DNA of 64,000 nt, from the NCBI GenBank assembly GCA_945873065.1, contig CAMCBN010000002.1:1-64000 (forward strand), given 5' to 3'. The stretch comes from an uncultured Candidatus Saccharibacteria bacterium (GTDB lineage Bacteria; Patescibacteriota; Saccharimonadia; Saccharimonadales; Saccharimonadaceae). The notes under the pieces are model-generated. The model saw only the letters and a list, made by a program, of their open reading frames with translations, ran no database searches and had not been told where the DNA came from. How positions within the stretch are numbered: the first letter of the stretch is position 1; each line of letters begins with the position of its first letter. Of the stretch, positions 8,772-16,858 are shown piece after piece. The translations under genes and the position numbers were made by a program.

Positions 8772-8800
8772 ACGCTCACCCTATAGGGTGAGCGTTTTAT
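8772..8800 (+). terminator. perfect stem-loop terminator, possibly of a lost chromosomal gene
   Basis: ACGCTCACCC (8772-8781) and GGGTGAGCGT (8786-8795) pair perfectly around TATA and are followed by TTTTAT. It lies 15 bp after a TAATAA double stop at about 8758-8763, as at a normal gene end, but no plus-strand gene leads into it. This suggests that the gene it served was cut off at the junction with the left arm. Confidence 0.7.
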
Positions 8801-8881
8801 TGGAGCGAGAGAGTGGGGGTGGAGGAGGCCAAACACCGTGTAGATTACGTTAAGTATCGGAGTTGCAGTGAACTAGCGGTG

Positions 8882-8910
8882 TGGACAACAGTGTGGATAT
8901 TTGGTATACT
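8882..8910 (+). promoter_or_regulatory. promoter of tRNA-Glu
   Basis: -35 TGGACA (8882-8887), 17-bp spacer, -10 TATACT (8905-8910), ending 8 nt before the first base of the tRNA. Confidence 0.75.
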
Positions 8911-8918
8911 TTTTAGGC

Positions 8919-8993
8919 GGCCTCATCGTCTAGCGGTTAGGACACTGGGTTCTCATCCCAGCAACCCGGGTTCGATTCCCGGTGAGGTCACCA
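8919..8993 (+). tRNA. tRNA-Glu (anticodon CTC), CCA encoded
   Basis: The acceptor stem GGCCTCA pairs with TGAGGTC (one G-T pair). The D arm is GTC/GAC, the anticodon stem CTGGG/CCCAG carries loop TTCTCAT with anticodon CTC (Glu), and the T arm CCGGG/CCCGG carries TTCGATT. Discriminator A is at 8990 and a genomic CCA at 8991-8993. I found no duplicate of its 3' end in the left arm, so it is not shown to be an integration site. Confidence 0.95.
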
Positions 8994-9010
8994 TAGTATA
9001 GTTGTATAAT

Positions 9011-9040
9011 ACAGTTTGCTAGTTCGGTGAGCTGTTTTTT
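9011..9040 (+). terminator. possible terminator after tRNA-Glu
   Basis: ACAG and CTGT with an inner CT/AG pair form an imperfect stem followed by TTTTTT. The stem is bulged and the assignment is weak. Confidence 0.35.
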
Positions 9041-9094
9041 GATGGCTTTAAATTGCCAATTGTGAGCTGGGTAGAGATGATGTTTGTCCTTTGT

Positions 9095-9106
9095 TATACT
9101 AAAAAG
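9095..9106 (+). promoter_or_regulatory. extended -10 directly before the transglycosylase start
   Basis: TGT-TATACT (-10 at 9095-9100) places the expected transcription start on the A of the ATG at 9107. No Shine-Dalgarno is present, so the mRNA is predicted to be leaderless. Confidence 0.7.
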
Positions 9107-9853
9107 ATGGTGAAGAAGCGATGGAATAAAAGACTACATCGATGGGCGCGAGCCAATCGAGTATGGCTGGTCACTGGGGTAGTGATTATTATGCTAATAG
9201 GCGGTGTCTATATGATGTGGCGATGTGACATGTTAGCTCATCTCGTTAGAACTTCACAAGCCTCTTCTATCGCACCACTGACGAATCAGGATAGCACCTT
9301 ACCAGCTTGGATGCCGGACACCGTTAAGCATTGGCGGGAGGAAATTGTCAAACAAGCTAAGAAGTATAGTATTTCGCCGCAGTTGATAGCGATTATCATG
9401 ACACTAGAGTCTGGTGGCGACCCTAAGGCGCACAGTGGTGTGGCTAGTGGCCTGATGCAGGTCACCGACAGTACTGGCAAAGAAATCGCGGTAAAGTTCG
9501 CCCGTCCACCCCGCACAGTTTACGATTTATACGACCCAGCCACTAGTATTGCTTTTGGCGCTGCTTACTTAGCGTATTTGCGTGATCAGCTATGTATGCC
9601 TATAGGTACATTGTCCGAGAATGAATGTGTTGAGTTGGTAGCTGCGGGCTACAACGGTGGCCTTGGTGCTGCTAATAATTTATATTATGGCCGTGGCCTG
9701 ACCAGCATCGAAACTCTTAGCTATAGCCGTGATGCTATGAATTTGTGGCGTGAACGGCGGAGCGCTAGTAGCCCTACCTTTGAACGTTGGTTTGACCGCG
9801 GCGGTAGGGTGTTGGTGGAGCGAGCACGCGCTTTTCTTTTGCGAAATAAGTAG
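9107..9853 (+). CDS. membrane-anchored lytic transglycosylase (SLT domain)
   Basis: A 248-residue protein that should cleave peptidoglycan glycan strands outside the membrane. It has a basic N-terminus, one transmembrane helix near residues 19-38, and an SLT/GEWL-type domain from about residue 75. Catalytic Glu101 lies in TLESGG, followed by GLMQVT (115-120) and the later AAGYNGG motif. The start at 9107 is chosen over the upstream TTG at 9053 because the TATACT box at 9095-9100 lies inside that longer frame and points to 9107. It stands between tRNA-Glu and the exopolysaccharide operon and is one of several wall hydrolases in the window. Confidence 0.9.
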   Translation: MVKKRWNKRLHRWARANRVWLVTGVVIIMLIGGVYMMWRCDMLAHLVRTSQASSIAPLTNQDSTLPAWMPDTVKHWREEIVKQAKKYSISPQLIAIIMTLESGGDPKAHSGVASGLMQVTDSTGKEIAVKFARPPRTVYDLYDPATSIAFGAAYLAYLRDQLCMPIGTLSENECVELVAAGYNGGLGAANNLYYGRGLTSIETLSYSRDAMNLWRERRSASSPTFERWFDRGGRVLVERARAFLLRNK

Positions 9854-9905
9854 ACTATATAACACCTCTCAAAACGCTTATGGTCAACGATTTATACGTG
9901 ATATT

Positions 9906-9934
9906 TTTGTATATGTCAAAATTCATGCTACAAT
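9906..9934 (+). promoter_or_regulatory. promoter of the exopolysaccharide operon
   Basis: A -35-like TTTGTA (9906-9911), 17-bp spacer and extended -10 TGC-TACAAT (9929-9934). A second TATAAT at 9966-9971 lies too close to the Shine-Dalgarno AGGGGG (9973-9978) to serve a leadered message, so the upstream box is preferred. Confidence 0.55.
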
Positions 9935-9983
9935 CGATATTGGGTAGGCAAACAATACGAGAACATATAATAAGGGGGATTTT

Positions 9984-10580
9984 GTGAAAGACGCTACTTT
10001 TTACAAGTTATCACATTACTTTATAAAGAAATGGCTAGTAATACTCGTTGCTGCCCTCATCGGTCTGGCTGTAGGTGGTGTATATACCTTTTTTGTTCAG
10101 CGGCCACAGTACAAAAGTTCAGCTGTAATATTATTGACCGATAGTAACCATCCCGAAAAAAACCAAAGCTCAGCTACGCTTAATACATACGCGAATTTAT
10201 TTACCTCCCGGCGTGTTTTAGATCCGGTCATCGACAAGGTGCACTACGAGGGTAGTTATCAGAAGCTACTAAGTAGAACTGTAGTCAAAAATATCAAGAA
10301 TACTGATATGATCACCGCCTCAATAAGTGATGGTGATGCAAAAATGAGCACAATGTTATTGCAGGCCGCCATTAAGGAATTCATGGTCCAGAAGGAATTG
10401 CTATATGGTAAGAAACCTACGCAGATAAAGGTAGTCGATGCGGTCAATACGCCGAGCGAGCCATCTAACATTGAGCCAGCAAAACAAATAGGATTTACGG
10501 TGTTGGTCGCTATAGGGTTGTCTGTCATCGGTGTGCTTATTGCCTATGACGTACAAATGTCTCGCCGCGCCACTAACTGA
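9984..10580 (+). CDS. Wzz/YveK-type polysaccharide chain-length determinant
   Basis: A 198-residue inner-membrane protein with the Wzz topology: one helix near residues 15-37, an external domain, and a second helix near 165-187. The segment RPQYKSSAVILLTD after TM1 and PSEPSNIEPAKQ just before TM2 are the typical Wzz proline-rich and strand motifs. In the family it controls polymer length and export together with a tyrosine kinase. No kinase domain or partner kinase gene is present here. The start is GTG, 5 nt after AGGGGG. It is the first gene of the operon. Confidence 0.85.
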   Translation: MKDATFYKLSHYFIKKWLVILVAALIGLAVGGVYTFFVQRPQYKSSAVILLTDSNHPEKNQSSATLNTYANLFTSRRVLDPVIDKVHYEGSYQKLLSRTVVKNIKNTDMITASISDGDAKMSTMLLQAAIKEFMVQKELLYGKKPTQIKVVDAVNTPSEPSNIEPAKQIGFTVLVAIGLSVIGVLIAYDVQMSRRATN

Positions 10581-10659
10581 AACGTAAACATTGTTCAAGT
10601 GACAATGTAGATAACAATCATATAACTATACAAAAACTAAAGAGGGTTAAGGGGGTGCC

Positions 10660-11274
10660 ATGTATAGGAAATATGGAAAACGTATTGGGGATGTTATCAT
10701 CGCGACAATTGCACTGATCATTCTCGGCTTACCAATGTTAATTATAGCCATTGCCGTCCGGCTGACGTCTAGGGGGCCTGTATTATTCCGGCAAAAGCGC
10801 TTTGGCAAGAATAAAAGGTTATTCACAGTGTATAAATTTCGGACAATGTCTATTAAGGCACCAAAAAATATGCCAACAAACAGTTTTTCAGATGCAGCTA
10901 GCTATATTACGCCACTGGGGGCTATTTTGCGCAAATTGTCGATAGATGAGTTGCCGCAGATATTCAACGTGCTCAAAGGTGATATGAGTATTGTCGGTCC
11001 GCGGCCGGTCATCAAGACAGAAACGAACCTTATCAAATTACGCCAAAAATATAATGCAAATTCTGTCAAGCCAGGAATTACTGGTTGGGCACAAGTGAAT
11101 GGTCGTGATGAACTAGACGACGATCGTAAAGCGGCGATGGATGGGCAATATGTTAACAAACTCAGCTTTTTGACTGATGTCAAAATTATCTTCAAAACAG
11201 CTGTTGTAGTAATATTGATGGCTGGTCAAACTGAAGGAAGCGAACGGGCTTTGGAGGCAGATGATGCCAAGTAA
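10660..11274 (+). CDS. undecaprenyl-phosphate sugar phosphotransferase (initiating PGT)
   Basis: A 204-residue small monotopic phosphoglycosyl transferase that transfers a sugar-1-phosphate to undecaprenyl phosphate and starts repeat-unit synthesis. It has a membrane helix near residues 12-34, KFRTM at 59-63, the catalytic Asp-Glu pair in DELPQ (96-100), GDMSIVGPRP, and PGITGWAQVNGR. It matches the catalytic core of the WcaJ/PglC family, without the large N-terminal membrane domain. AAGGGGG precedes the ATG. The 3' end overlaps the next gene by 14 bp. Confidence 0.92.
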   Translation: MYRKYGKRIGDVIIATIALIILGLPMLIIAIAVRLTSRGPVLFRQKRFGKNKRLFTVYKFRTMSIKAPKNMPTNSFSDAASYITPLGAILRKLSIDELPQIFNVLKGDMSIVGPRPVIKTETNLIKLRQKYNANSVKPGITGWAQVNGRDELDDDRKAAMDGQYVNKLSFLTDVKIIFKTAVVVILMAGQTEGSERALEADDAK

Positions 11275-12379
11275 GGGTAAGGTGTTGTTCACCTCTCATA
11301 CAGCTAATTTCCAGAAGTTCAATCGACCATTTATGCAAATGCTGCGCGATCAGGGTTGTGAAGTGCACTATGCTTCGATGGGAGAGGAGGAGATCCTCGA
11401 CTGCGATAAATCATTCGTGGTTTCGTTCACTCGTAATCCACTCAAATTGAGTAATGTGACTGCTTATCGTCAGCTCAAAAAGATCATTGACCGTGAAAAT
11501 TACGACATAATCCACACACATACTCCGATGGGCAGCGTCGTAACTCGCCTGGCCGCACGAGGTGCTCGGCGGCGAGGCACTAAGGTAATCTATACGGCAC
11601 ATGGGTTTCACTTTTTCAAAGGTGCACCGTTGTTGAATTGGTTGGTATATTACCCAATAGAACTAGCGATGGCGCACCTTACTGATATGTTGATCACGAT
11701 TAATAGTGAAGATTATTCTCGCGCCAAGCAACACTTTGCGACCAATGTCGCATATGTTCCTGGAGTGGGCGTTGATCCGAAGAAGTTTGATATAGTGCTG
11801 AGCCGAGCGACGAGAGACAAGATACGCGCTCAGCTTGGTCTTGCGCCAGATGATTTCGTGCTAATATATGTAGCCGAATTATCAAAACGCAAGAACCAAA
11901 AATGGCTCCTCAGGACACTACGTGATACACTGCAACAACACACACGTATGCATCTGTTACTTGTTGGGGCCGATAGCATGAATGGTTCACTACAGAAGAT
12001 AACCAAGGAATATTCTTTAGATCGACAGGTTCATTTTTTGGGTTATCGTAACGACATACCAGAGTTACTTAAAGTGGCTGACCTGTACGTATCATCATCA
12101 ACGCAAGAGGGGTTGCCAGTCAACATATTAGAGGCGGTGATCAGTCGGCTGCCCATAGTTGCGCTGGATTGTCGGGGCTGTGCAGAGTTGTTGTCGCTTG
12201 TAGGTGATAAGCCTGTTCGGCGGGCGGTCGATTTTCAGTCTGCTGTAGAGTGGCATGAACAACATCACCTAGCTGCTGTTGATTACGATACATCGGCTGT
12301 GTATCAATATACGCTATCGGCCATTATCAATGAGATGAAACATTTTTATCAAATTACTAGGGATGAGGATCGTGTATGA
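11261..12379 (+). CDS. GT4-family glycosyltransferase (EpsD-like)
   Basis: A 372-residue GT-B fold glycosyltransferase. The N-terminal domain has the THTPMGSVVTRLAAR and YTAHGFHFFKGAP segments seen in EpsD/CapM-type enzymes. The C-terminal domain has EGLPVNILEA, the E-x7-E sugar-nucleotide motif. It should add a sugar to the lipid-linked repeat unit on the cytoplasmic face. An alternative ATG lies 3 nt downstream. Its stop overlaps the next ATG (ATGA), showing operon coupling. Confidence 0.9.
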   Translation: MMPSKGKVLFTSHTANFQKFNRPFMQMLRDQGCEVHYASMGEEEILDCDKSFVVSFTRNPLKLSNVTAYRQLKKIIDRENYDIIHTHTPMGSVVTRLAARGARRRGTKVIYTAHGFHFFKGAPLLNWLVYYPIELAMAHLTDMLITINSEDYSRAKQHFATNVAYVPGVGVDPKKFDIVLSRATRDKIRAQLGLAPDDFVLIYVAELSKRKNQKWLLRTLRDTLQQHTRMHLLLVGADSMNGSLQKITKEYSLDRQVHFLGYRNDIPELLKVADLYVSSSTQEGLPVNILEAVISRLPIVALDCRGCAELLSLVGDKPVRRAVDFQSAVEWHEQHHLAAVDYDTSAVYQYTLSAIINEMKHFYQITRDEDRV

Positions 12380-13623
12380 ATAAAGATACGACTACAGCAA
12401 TTATAACGACTGGCCTCTTACCTGTGCCATCTGTATTGGGTGGTGCTGTCGAGAGCTTGACGCAAAATTTCATTGATGAAAATGAACGACAAAAAAAGGC
12501 TCAACTCGTGGTATATAGCGTGTTTACACCAGAAGCAGCGAGTCGGGCTGATCAGTACGATCATACTGATTTTGTTTTTATAAAAATACCAAAGTTCGTG
12601 GCCTGGCTTGATCGTATTGTTTATGGCATATTACATATCTTGATAAAAACACAGCGCATCTCGTCTTTTCGGGCTGGCTTTCAGCGGATATATTTTATGC
12701 AGTCGGTTTCTAGGCGGATCGCCAAAAATAATCATGAGAAAATTTTATTCGAGAATGCTATCGTTCAAATGCATTTGTTGCGCTGGCACCGTAATAGTCG
12801 GCGTTATGAAGGTAGGGTGTATGTCCATGTTCATAATGAGATAACTAACTTTTTCGGGGTACGCCGATACTTGGCAGACGCCAACGTCATCACTGTGAGT
12901 GAGTTTGTAAAAAATAGTTTGATAGCTAAAATGAATTCGAGCAACGACAGGCAGTTACCCCGGAGCATATCAGTTTTGCGAAATGCTGTTGACAACAAAA
13001 AGTTCACAGCTATCACCAGGGTAAATGCATCAAGGCAACTACATCATAAATATAATATAGCAGCATCAAAGAGAATACTTTTATTTAGTGGTAGATTAAC
13101 GCCAGAAAAGGGGATTGATGTTTTGATCAAAGCACTTGGTCGTATCGAAAACGATAATTACCAGCTGCTTGTGGTCGGTAGCTCTTTCTTTGGTACGGAC
13201 ATCACCAGTCCGTTTTTGAAGGAGCTTCGCCAGCTAGTGCAGCCATACCTTGAGCGTGTGACATTCACTGGGTTTGTCGATTATAGTCAAATGCCGGTGA
13301 TATATCGTGGTGCTGATATAGCGGTATTGCCATCGGTATGGAATGATGCCGCTCCATTGACGGTCATCGAATCGATAACTGCTGGCCTGCCAGTCATTAC
13401 CACGAACAGAGGTGGTATACCAGAATATGCATCAGACAAGACAGCTATATTACTCGAGACCGATGATCATCTAGAACGAAACTTAGCCCAAGCGATCGAT
13501 AAGTTGTTGGTCGATGAGAATACGCTGCAAGATATGCGTCAGTCGAGCCGGGTTGTGGCAAAGAACATGACTCTTAATGGATATTATAATGACCTATTGC
13601 GAAAGTTAGATGTTGATGATTAG
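12376..13623 (+). CDS. GT4-family glycosyltransferase
   Basis: A 415-residue GT-B enzyme. FSGRLTPEKGIDVLIKAL opens the C-terminal Rossmann domain and PSVWNDAAPLTVIESITAG contains the E-x7-E-like nucleotide-sugar site. The N-terminal GGAVESL is the acceptor-side glycine loop. Substrate is unknown. It is coupled to the upstream gene by ATGA and overlaps the polymerase gene by 14 bp, with no separate promoter. Confidence 0.9.
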   Translation: MNKDTTTAIITTGLLPVPSVLGGAVESLTQNFIDENERQKKAQLVVYSVFTPEAASRADQYDHTDFVFIKIPKFVAWLDRIVYGILHILIKTQRISSFRAGFQRIYFMQSVSRRIAKNNHEKILFENAIVQMHLLRWHRNSRRYEGRVYVHVHNEITNFFGVRRYLADANVITVSEFVKNSLIAKMNSSNDRQLPRSISVLRNAVDNKKFTAITRVNASRQLHHKYNIAASKRILLFSGRLTPEKGIDVLIKALGRIENDNYQLLVVGSSFFGTDITSPFLKELRQLVQPYLERVTFTGFVDYSQMPVIYRGADIAVLPSVWNDAAPLTVIESITAGLPVITTNRGGIPEYASDKTAILLETDDHLERNLAQAIDKLLVDENTLQDMRQSSRVVAKNMTLNGYYNDLLRKLDVDD

Positions 13624-14740
13624 TCGTAATTGTATAAAGAAAGCACTGTCAGTGGCATTAATATGTGTGATGTTGCTGTATTATTACTTGTACACATTGT
13701 TACCACACCTAACGGCCTTGCTGCCATTTATTCTAATCGTCGGAATTGTTTTGTCGGGGGCTGTCATCATCGACACGTTATTAACGAACAGCGAGTCTCA
13801 GCGTTATGCGAGATACGTGTCGGTTTATATTATTCTTTTGGGTATTTCGGTAATATTGCAGTGGCCTAATGTTGCTTGGCTAGTAGCGGCATCTGTTGCT
13901 TTGTTGGCATTGTCTAGGGATGAGTTTATCAAAGTATTTTTCTATGGGTCGGTAGCGTTGTATTCGTTGGTTATTATTATGGCGCTATTAGGGTATTTGC
14001 CGATGGTCTATGTGGGCTTTGATGGTGCTGAGTCTGAACGGTATGGTATGACTAAATACACGTTGGGTTTTGATGGGCCAAATCAAGCATCGTTATCATT
14101 TTTTGCGTTATTGCTGAGTGGTATGTATTTATATGGCAAGAGTCGTGTGTTTACACTCGCTGCACTGGTGTTGTGTTGCGTCGTGGGGATAATGACAGGT
14201 AGTCGTACTGGTTTTTTGGTGAGTTTGATTTTTGTGCTGGTATTTCGCTATATGATGATTGCCAGGCCCGCATATAAAAAGCCAGTTTTTCTGCAGCATC
14301 TATTTTGGGTTGGATTTGTAGTATCTTGCGTATTGGCGGTTTCGCTCACAGATAGCAGTATAGCGAATCGGTTATTGTCGGACCGACCTATGTTGGTGAA
14401 TGATTATCTTCACTCTTCGTATGTGCCGTCTTTGCTCGGTACGGATGAGGTGTACAACAAAGCTGCCTATCAGACTCCACCACTTGATAATTTCCCAGTA
14501 TATATTTTTGCTAGATATGGTGCTGTCGGGTTTCTGGGCCTTGCGTATATATTTTGGGCCGGTATGCGCAGGGAGCGCGATGTCAGAATACACGTAGTGT
14601 TTGTCTTTATCATGATATATGGGCTATCAGAGGCATTTTTCGATATACCAGCTAAGAATTTTGTTTTACCGATACTTATAACAACAGTACTATGCCAGAA
14701 AGGAGTTATCAATGGCGACAAACCCAGCACCACTAGTTAG
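13610..14740 (+). CDS. Wzy-type polysaccharide polymerase
   Basis: A 376-residue polytopic protein with about ten hydrophobic helices and one long loop between the late helices (around residues 245-300), as in O-antigen polymerases. GSRTGFLVSL in the middle resembles the conserved polymerase/ligase motif. Its position between glycosyltransferases and a Wzx flippase supports the role: linking flipped repeat units outside the membrane. Low sequence conservation in this class keeps the call topological. It overlaps genes on both sides. Confidence 0.8.
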   Translation: MLMISRNCIKKALSVALICVMLLYYYLYTLLPHLTALLPFILIVGIVLSGAVIIDTLLTNSESQRYARYVSVYIILLGISVILQWPNVAWLVAASVALLALSRDEFIKVFFYGSVALYSLVIIMALLGYLPMVYVGFDGAESERYGMTKYTLGFDGPNQASLSFFALLLSGMYLYGKSRVFTLAALVLCCVVGIMTGSRTGFLVSLIFVLVFRYMMIARPAYKKPVFLQHLFWVGFVVSCVLAVSLTDSSIANRLLSDRPMLVNDYLHSSYVPSLLGTDEVYNKAAYQTPPLDNFPVYIFARYGAVGFLGLAYIFWAGMRRERDVRIHVVFVFIMIYGLSEAFFDIPAKNFVLPILITTVLCQKGVINGDKPSTTS

Positions 14741-15710
14741 TGTGATTGTCCCTGTATACAATATGGAACAATATGTGGCTGAATGCTTAGACAGTATTAT
14801 TCATCAAACTTATCATAATATAGAAATCATAGTCGTCAATGATGGTTCTTCTGATAGCTCGTTGGCTATAGTTTCGGAAATAGCCAAGCAAGATCAGCGC
14901 ATCACTGTTATAGATAAACGCAATGGTGGAGTTAGTTCGGCGCGTAACGCTGGTATATCAGCGCTAAACGGCAAATACGTCACATTTATAGATGCTGATG
15001 ATGCTATACACCCAGCATATGTAGAGACGCTTGTCACGGATGCATTAAGGCATGGGGCGGATGTTGTCAGCACGCCAAAACATTTATTGGGTAGTGAACG
15101 ACGTGTCGCATTCTTACAGGCAGATATCTCAGATGAACCACCGAGTGTTTTTGCGCCGATGGATGCTTTGACAGCCTTATATAATGGACGTCTCGAGCGA
15201 GGTAATAATGGGTGTCAATTGCTACGAGTAGACACCCTAAAACAGCATAATTTATTATTTGATACTACTATGGCTATTGGTGAAGATTTTGATTTTTTGG
15301 CGCGGACAATTATCATATCGACTCATGTTGTCGTTGATAATCGAGCCTTGTATTATTATCGGGCCAATCCTGGCAGTGCAGTACATCAAGCATTTAATAT
15401 ACGTCATTATGAAGCCATCAAAAATATGCAAGCAGCTGGCCGTGCTTTACCACATCCTTCTAGGCAATTGGTCGAGGCTATGGATAATAACTTATTCGTC
15501 GCTTCAGCTTCTTATGGTGCGCTGATGTACGCGAGTAGAGCACAATTTCGAAAGGAATTTGCAGAGATCAAGCACACTATTAGGCGCCTAAAATGGCGGG
15601 TTGTCTTTAGCAAAGGCATCAAATACAGTGGTAGAATTCGAGCGTTGCTTATCATATGTTTTGGAGTAAATCTTGGCTTGATTATTATTAGAAAACTCAT
15701 CAAAATTTAA
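14712..15710 (+). CDS. GT2-family glycosyltransferase
   Basis: A 332-residue GT-A enzyme beginning with VSVIVPVYNMEQYVAECLDS, followed by IIVVNDGSSD, GVSSARNAG and the DxD-type FIDADDA metal/nucleotide site. The C-terminus carries a short hydrophobic segment that may hold it at the membrane. Shine-Dalgarno AAAGGAG lies within the overlapping end of the polymerase gene. The transferred sugar cannot be told. Confidence 0.92.
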   Translation: MATNPAPLVSVIVPVYNMEQYVAECLDSIIHQTYHNIEIIVVNDGSSDSSLAIVSEIAKQDQRITVIDKRNGGVSSARNAGISALNGKYVTFIDADDAIHPAYVETLVTDALRHGADVVSTPKHLLGSERRVAFLQADISDEPPSVFAPMDALTALYNGRLERGNNGCQLLRVDTLKQHNLLFDTTMAIGEDFDFLARTIIISTHVVVDNRALYYYRANPGSAVHQAFNIRHYEAIKNMQAAGRALPHPSRQLVEAMDNNLFVASASYGALMYASRAQFRKEFAEIKHTIRRLKWRVVFSKGIKYSGRIRALLIICFGVNLGLIIIRKLIKI

Positions 15711-15727
15711 AAAAGGAGGATTACCCA

Positions 15728-16858
15728 GTGAAGAATATCGGTATTATGACCTTTCATAGATCGCATAACTGCGGTTCGATTATGCAAGCGTATGCTTTGC
15801 AGCGAGTGTTGGCAAAGCGCTATAGTGTAAAAGCTGAGTGTATTGATTTTTCAAGCCCAGGCCAGCAAAAATTGTATTCCATTTTTAATGGTGAAATGAC
15901 AGCAAAAGGAGTGCTTCGTAACGCCGTAAGAGCGTCTATATACAATCGATTAAAAGAGAATGCTAATAGTTACGACAAATATATTAAACGTATGATCATA
16001 ATGTCGCCTAGGAAGTTTCATTCTCAGGCTGATTTGAATGATGCTCGTTTTACTTACGACGCATACATCACGGGGAGCGACCAGGTGTGGAATATTGCGA
16101 TTGCTGATTATGATCCGGCATATTTTTTGAATTTTGTCAAAGGTGCGGCACTTAAGATAGCTTATGCTGCTTCTTTTGGTGCGCGTCGTATAACAAAAGA
16201 AACAGGCAATCCAGACGAAATCGGCGCCATGATACGCGACATTGATGCCATTTCGGTGCGAGAGCCAAATGGCAAAACTTGGTTGCAGGAGGATTTCGGG
16301 ATCGAAAGTACGGTGGTATTAGACCCAACACTCTTACTAGATAGTATCGACTATACAGATGCAGAGGAAACTGTCAGGGGTCAAACGGCAGATTTTTTGT
16401 TCGTTTACGCTACAAGTGTCTCAAAGAAATTCGAACGTCAAATACAACATTTAGCAAACAAAGAAGGGCTAAAGGTAGTTATTTGGCAACCAGATACATG
16501 GCTCAAGCTCGGCGGATTTGCCAAGGGGTATATATTACCTAAAGCAGAAAACCCAGGTAAATATTTGTGGTATATAAAACATGCTCGTTATGTATTTACG
16601 GCGTCATTTCATGGTGTAATTTTTTGTGCGCAGTATCGAAAAAATTTTTGGATATTGCGGAATCAGGGCATGGACTACCAAAGAGACGACCGAATCCTTT
16701 CGCTTGTAGATCGCTTGGGTCTATCGGATAGGTTATTAGCAGAAGACAATACGACAGAATTGGATACCCCCACTACATACGAAGAATTTGAGCGAGAATT
16801 AGCTAAGCACAGAAGGAAGTCGTTTCAATTCCTTGATAGGGCAATGCGTCGAGTATGA
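15728..16858 (+). CDS. polysaccharide pyruvyl transferase family protein
   Basis: A 376-residue member of the PF04230 family (CsaB/WcaK-like), which adds pyruvate ketals from PEP to polysaccharide sugars. The visible motifs are TFHRSHNCGSIMQAYAL at the N-terminus, ITGSDQVWN, and TASFHGVIFC near the C-terminus. It starts with GTG after AAGGAGG. Pyruvylation would make the polymer acidic and can create a binding site for S-layer-type domains; the latter is inference. It overlaps the flippase gene by ATGA. Confidence 0.88.
   Translation: MKNIGIMTFHRSHNCGSIMQAYALQRVLAKRYSVKAECIDFSSPGQQKLYSIFNGEMTAKGVLRNAVRASIYNRLKENANSYDKYIKRMIIMSPRKFHSQADLNDARFTYDAYITGSDQVWNIAIADYDPAYFLNFVKGAALKIAYAASFGARRITKETGNPDEIGAMIRDIDAISVREPNGKTWLQEDFGIESTVVLDPTLLLDSIDYTDAEETVRGQTADFLFVYATSVSKKFERQIQHLANKEGLKVVIWQPDTWLKLGGFAKGYILPKAENPGKYLWYIKHARYVFTASFHGVIFCAQYRKNFWILRNQGMDYQRDDRILSLVDRLGLSDRLLAEDNTTELDTPTTYEEFERELAKHRRKSFQFLDRAMRRV

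Noticed and set aside
8919-8993. tRNA-Glu as the attachment site of the left-arm element
   Set aside because: The element lies on the 5' side of the tRNA, more than 150 bp away; no repeat of the tRNA 3' end and no integrase were seen.
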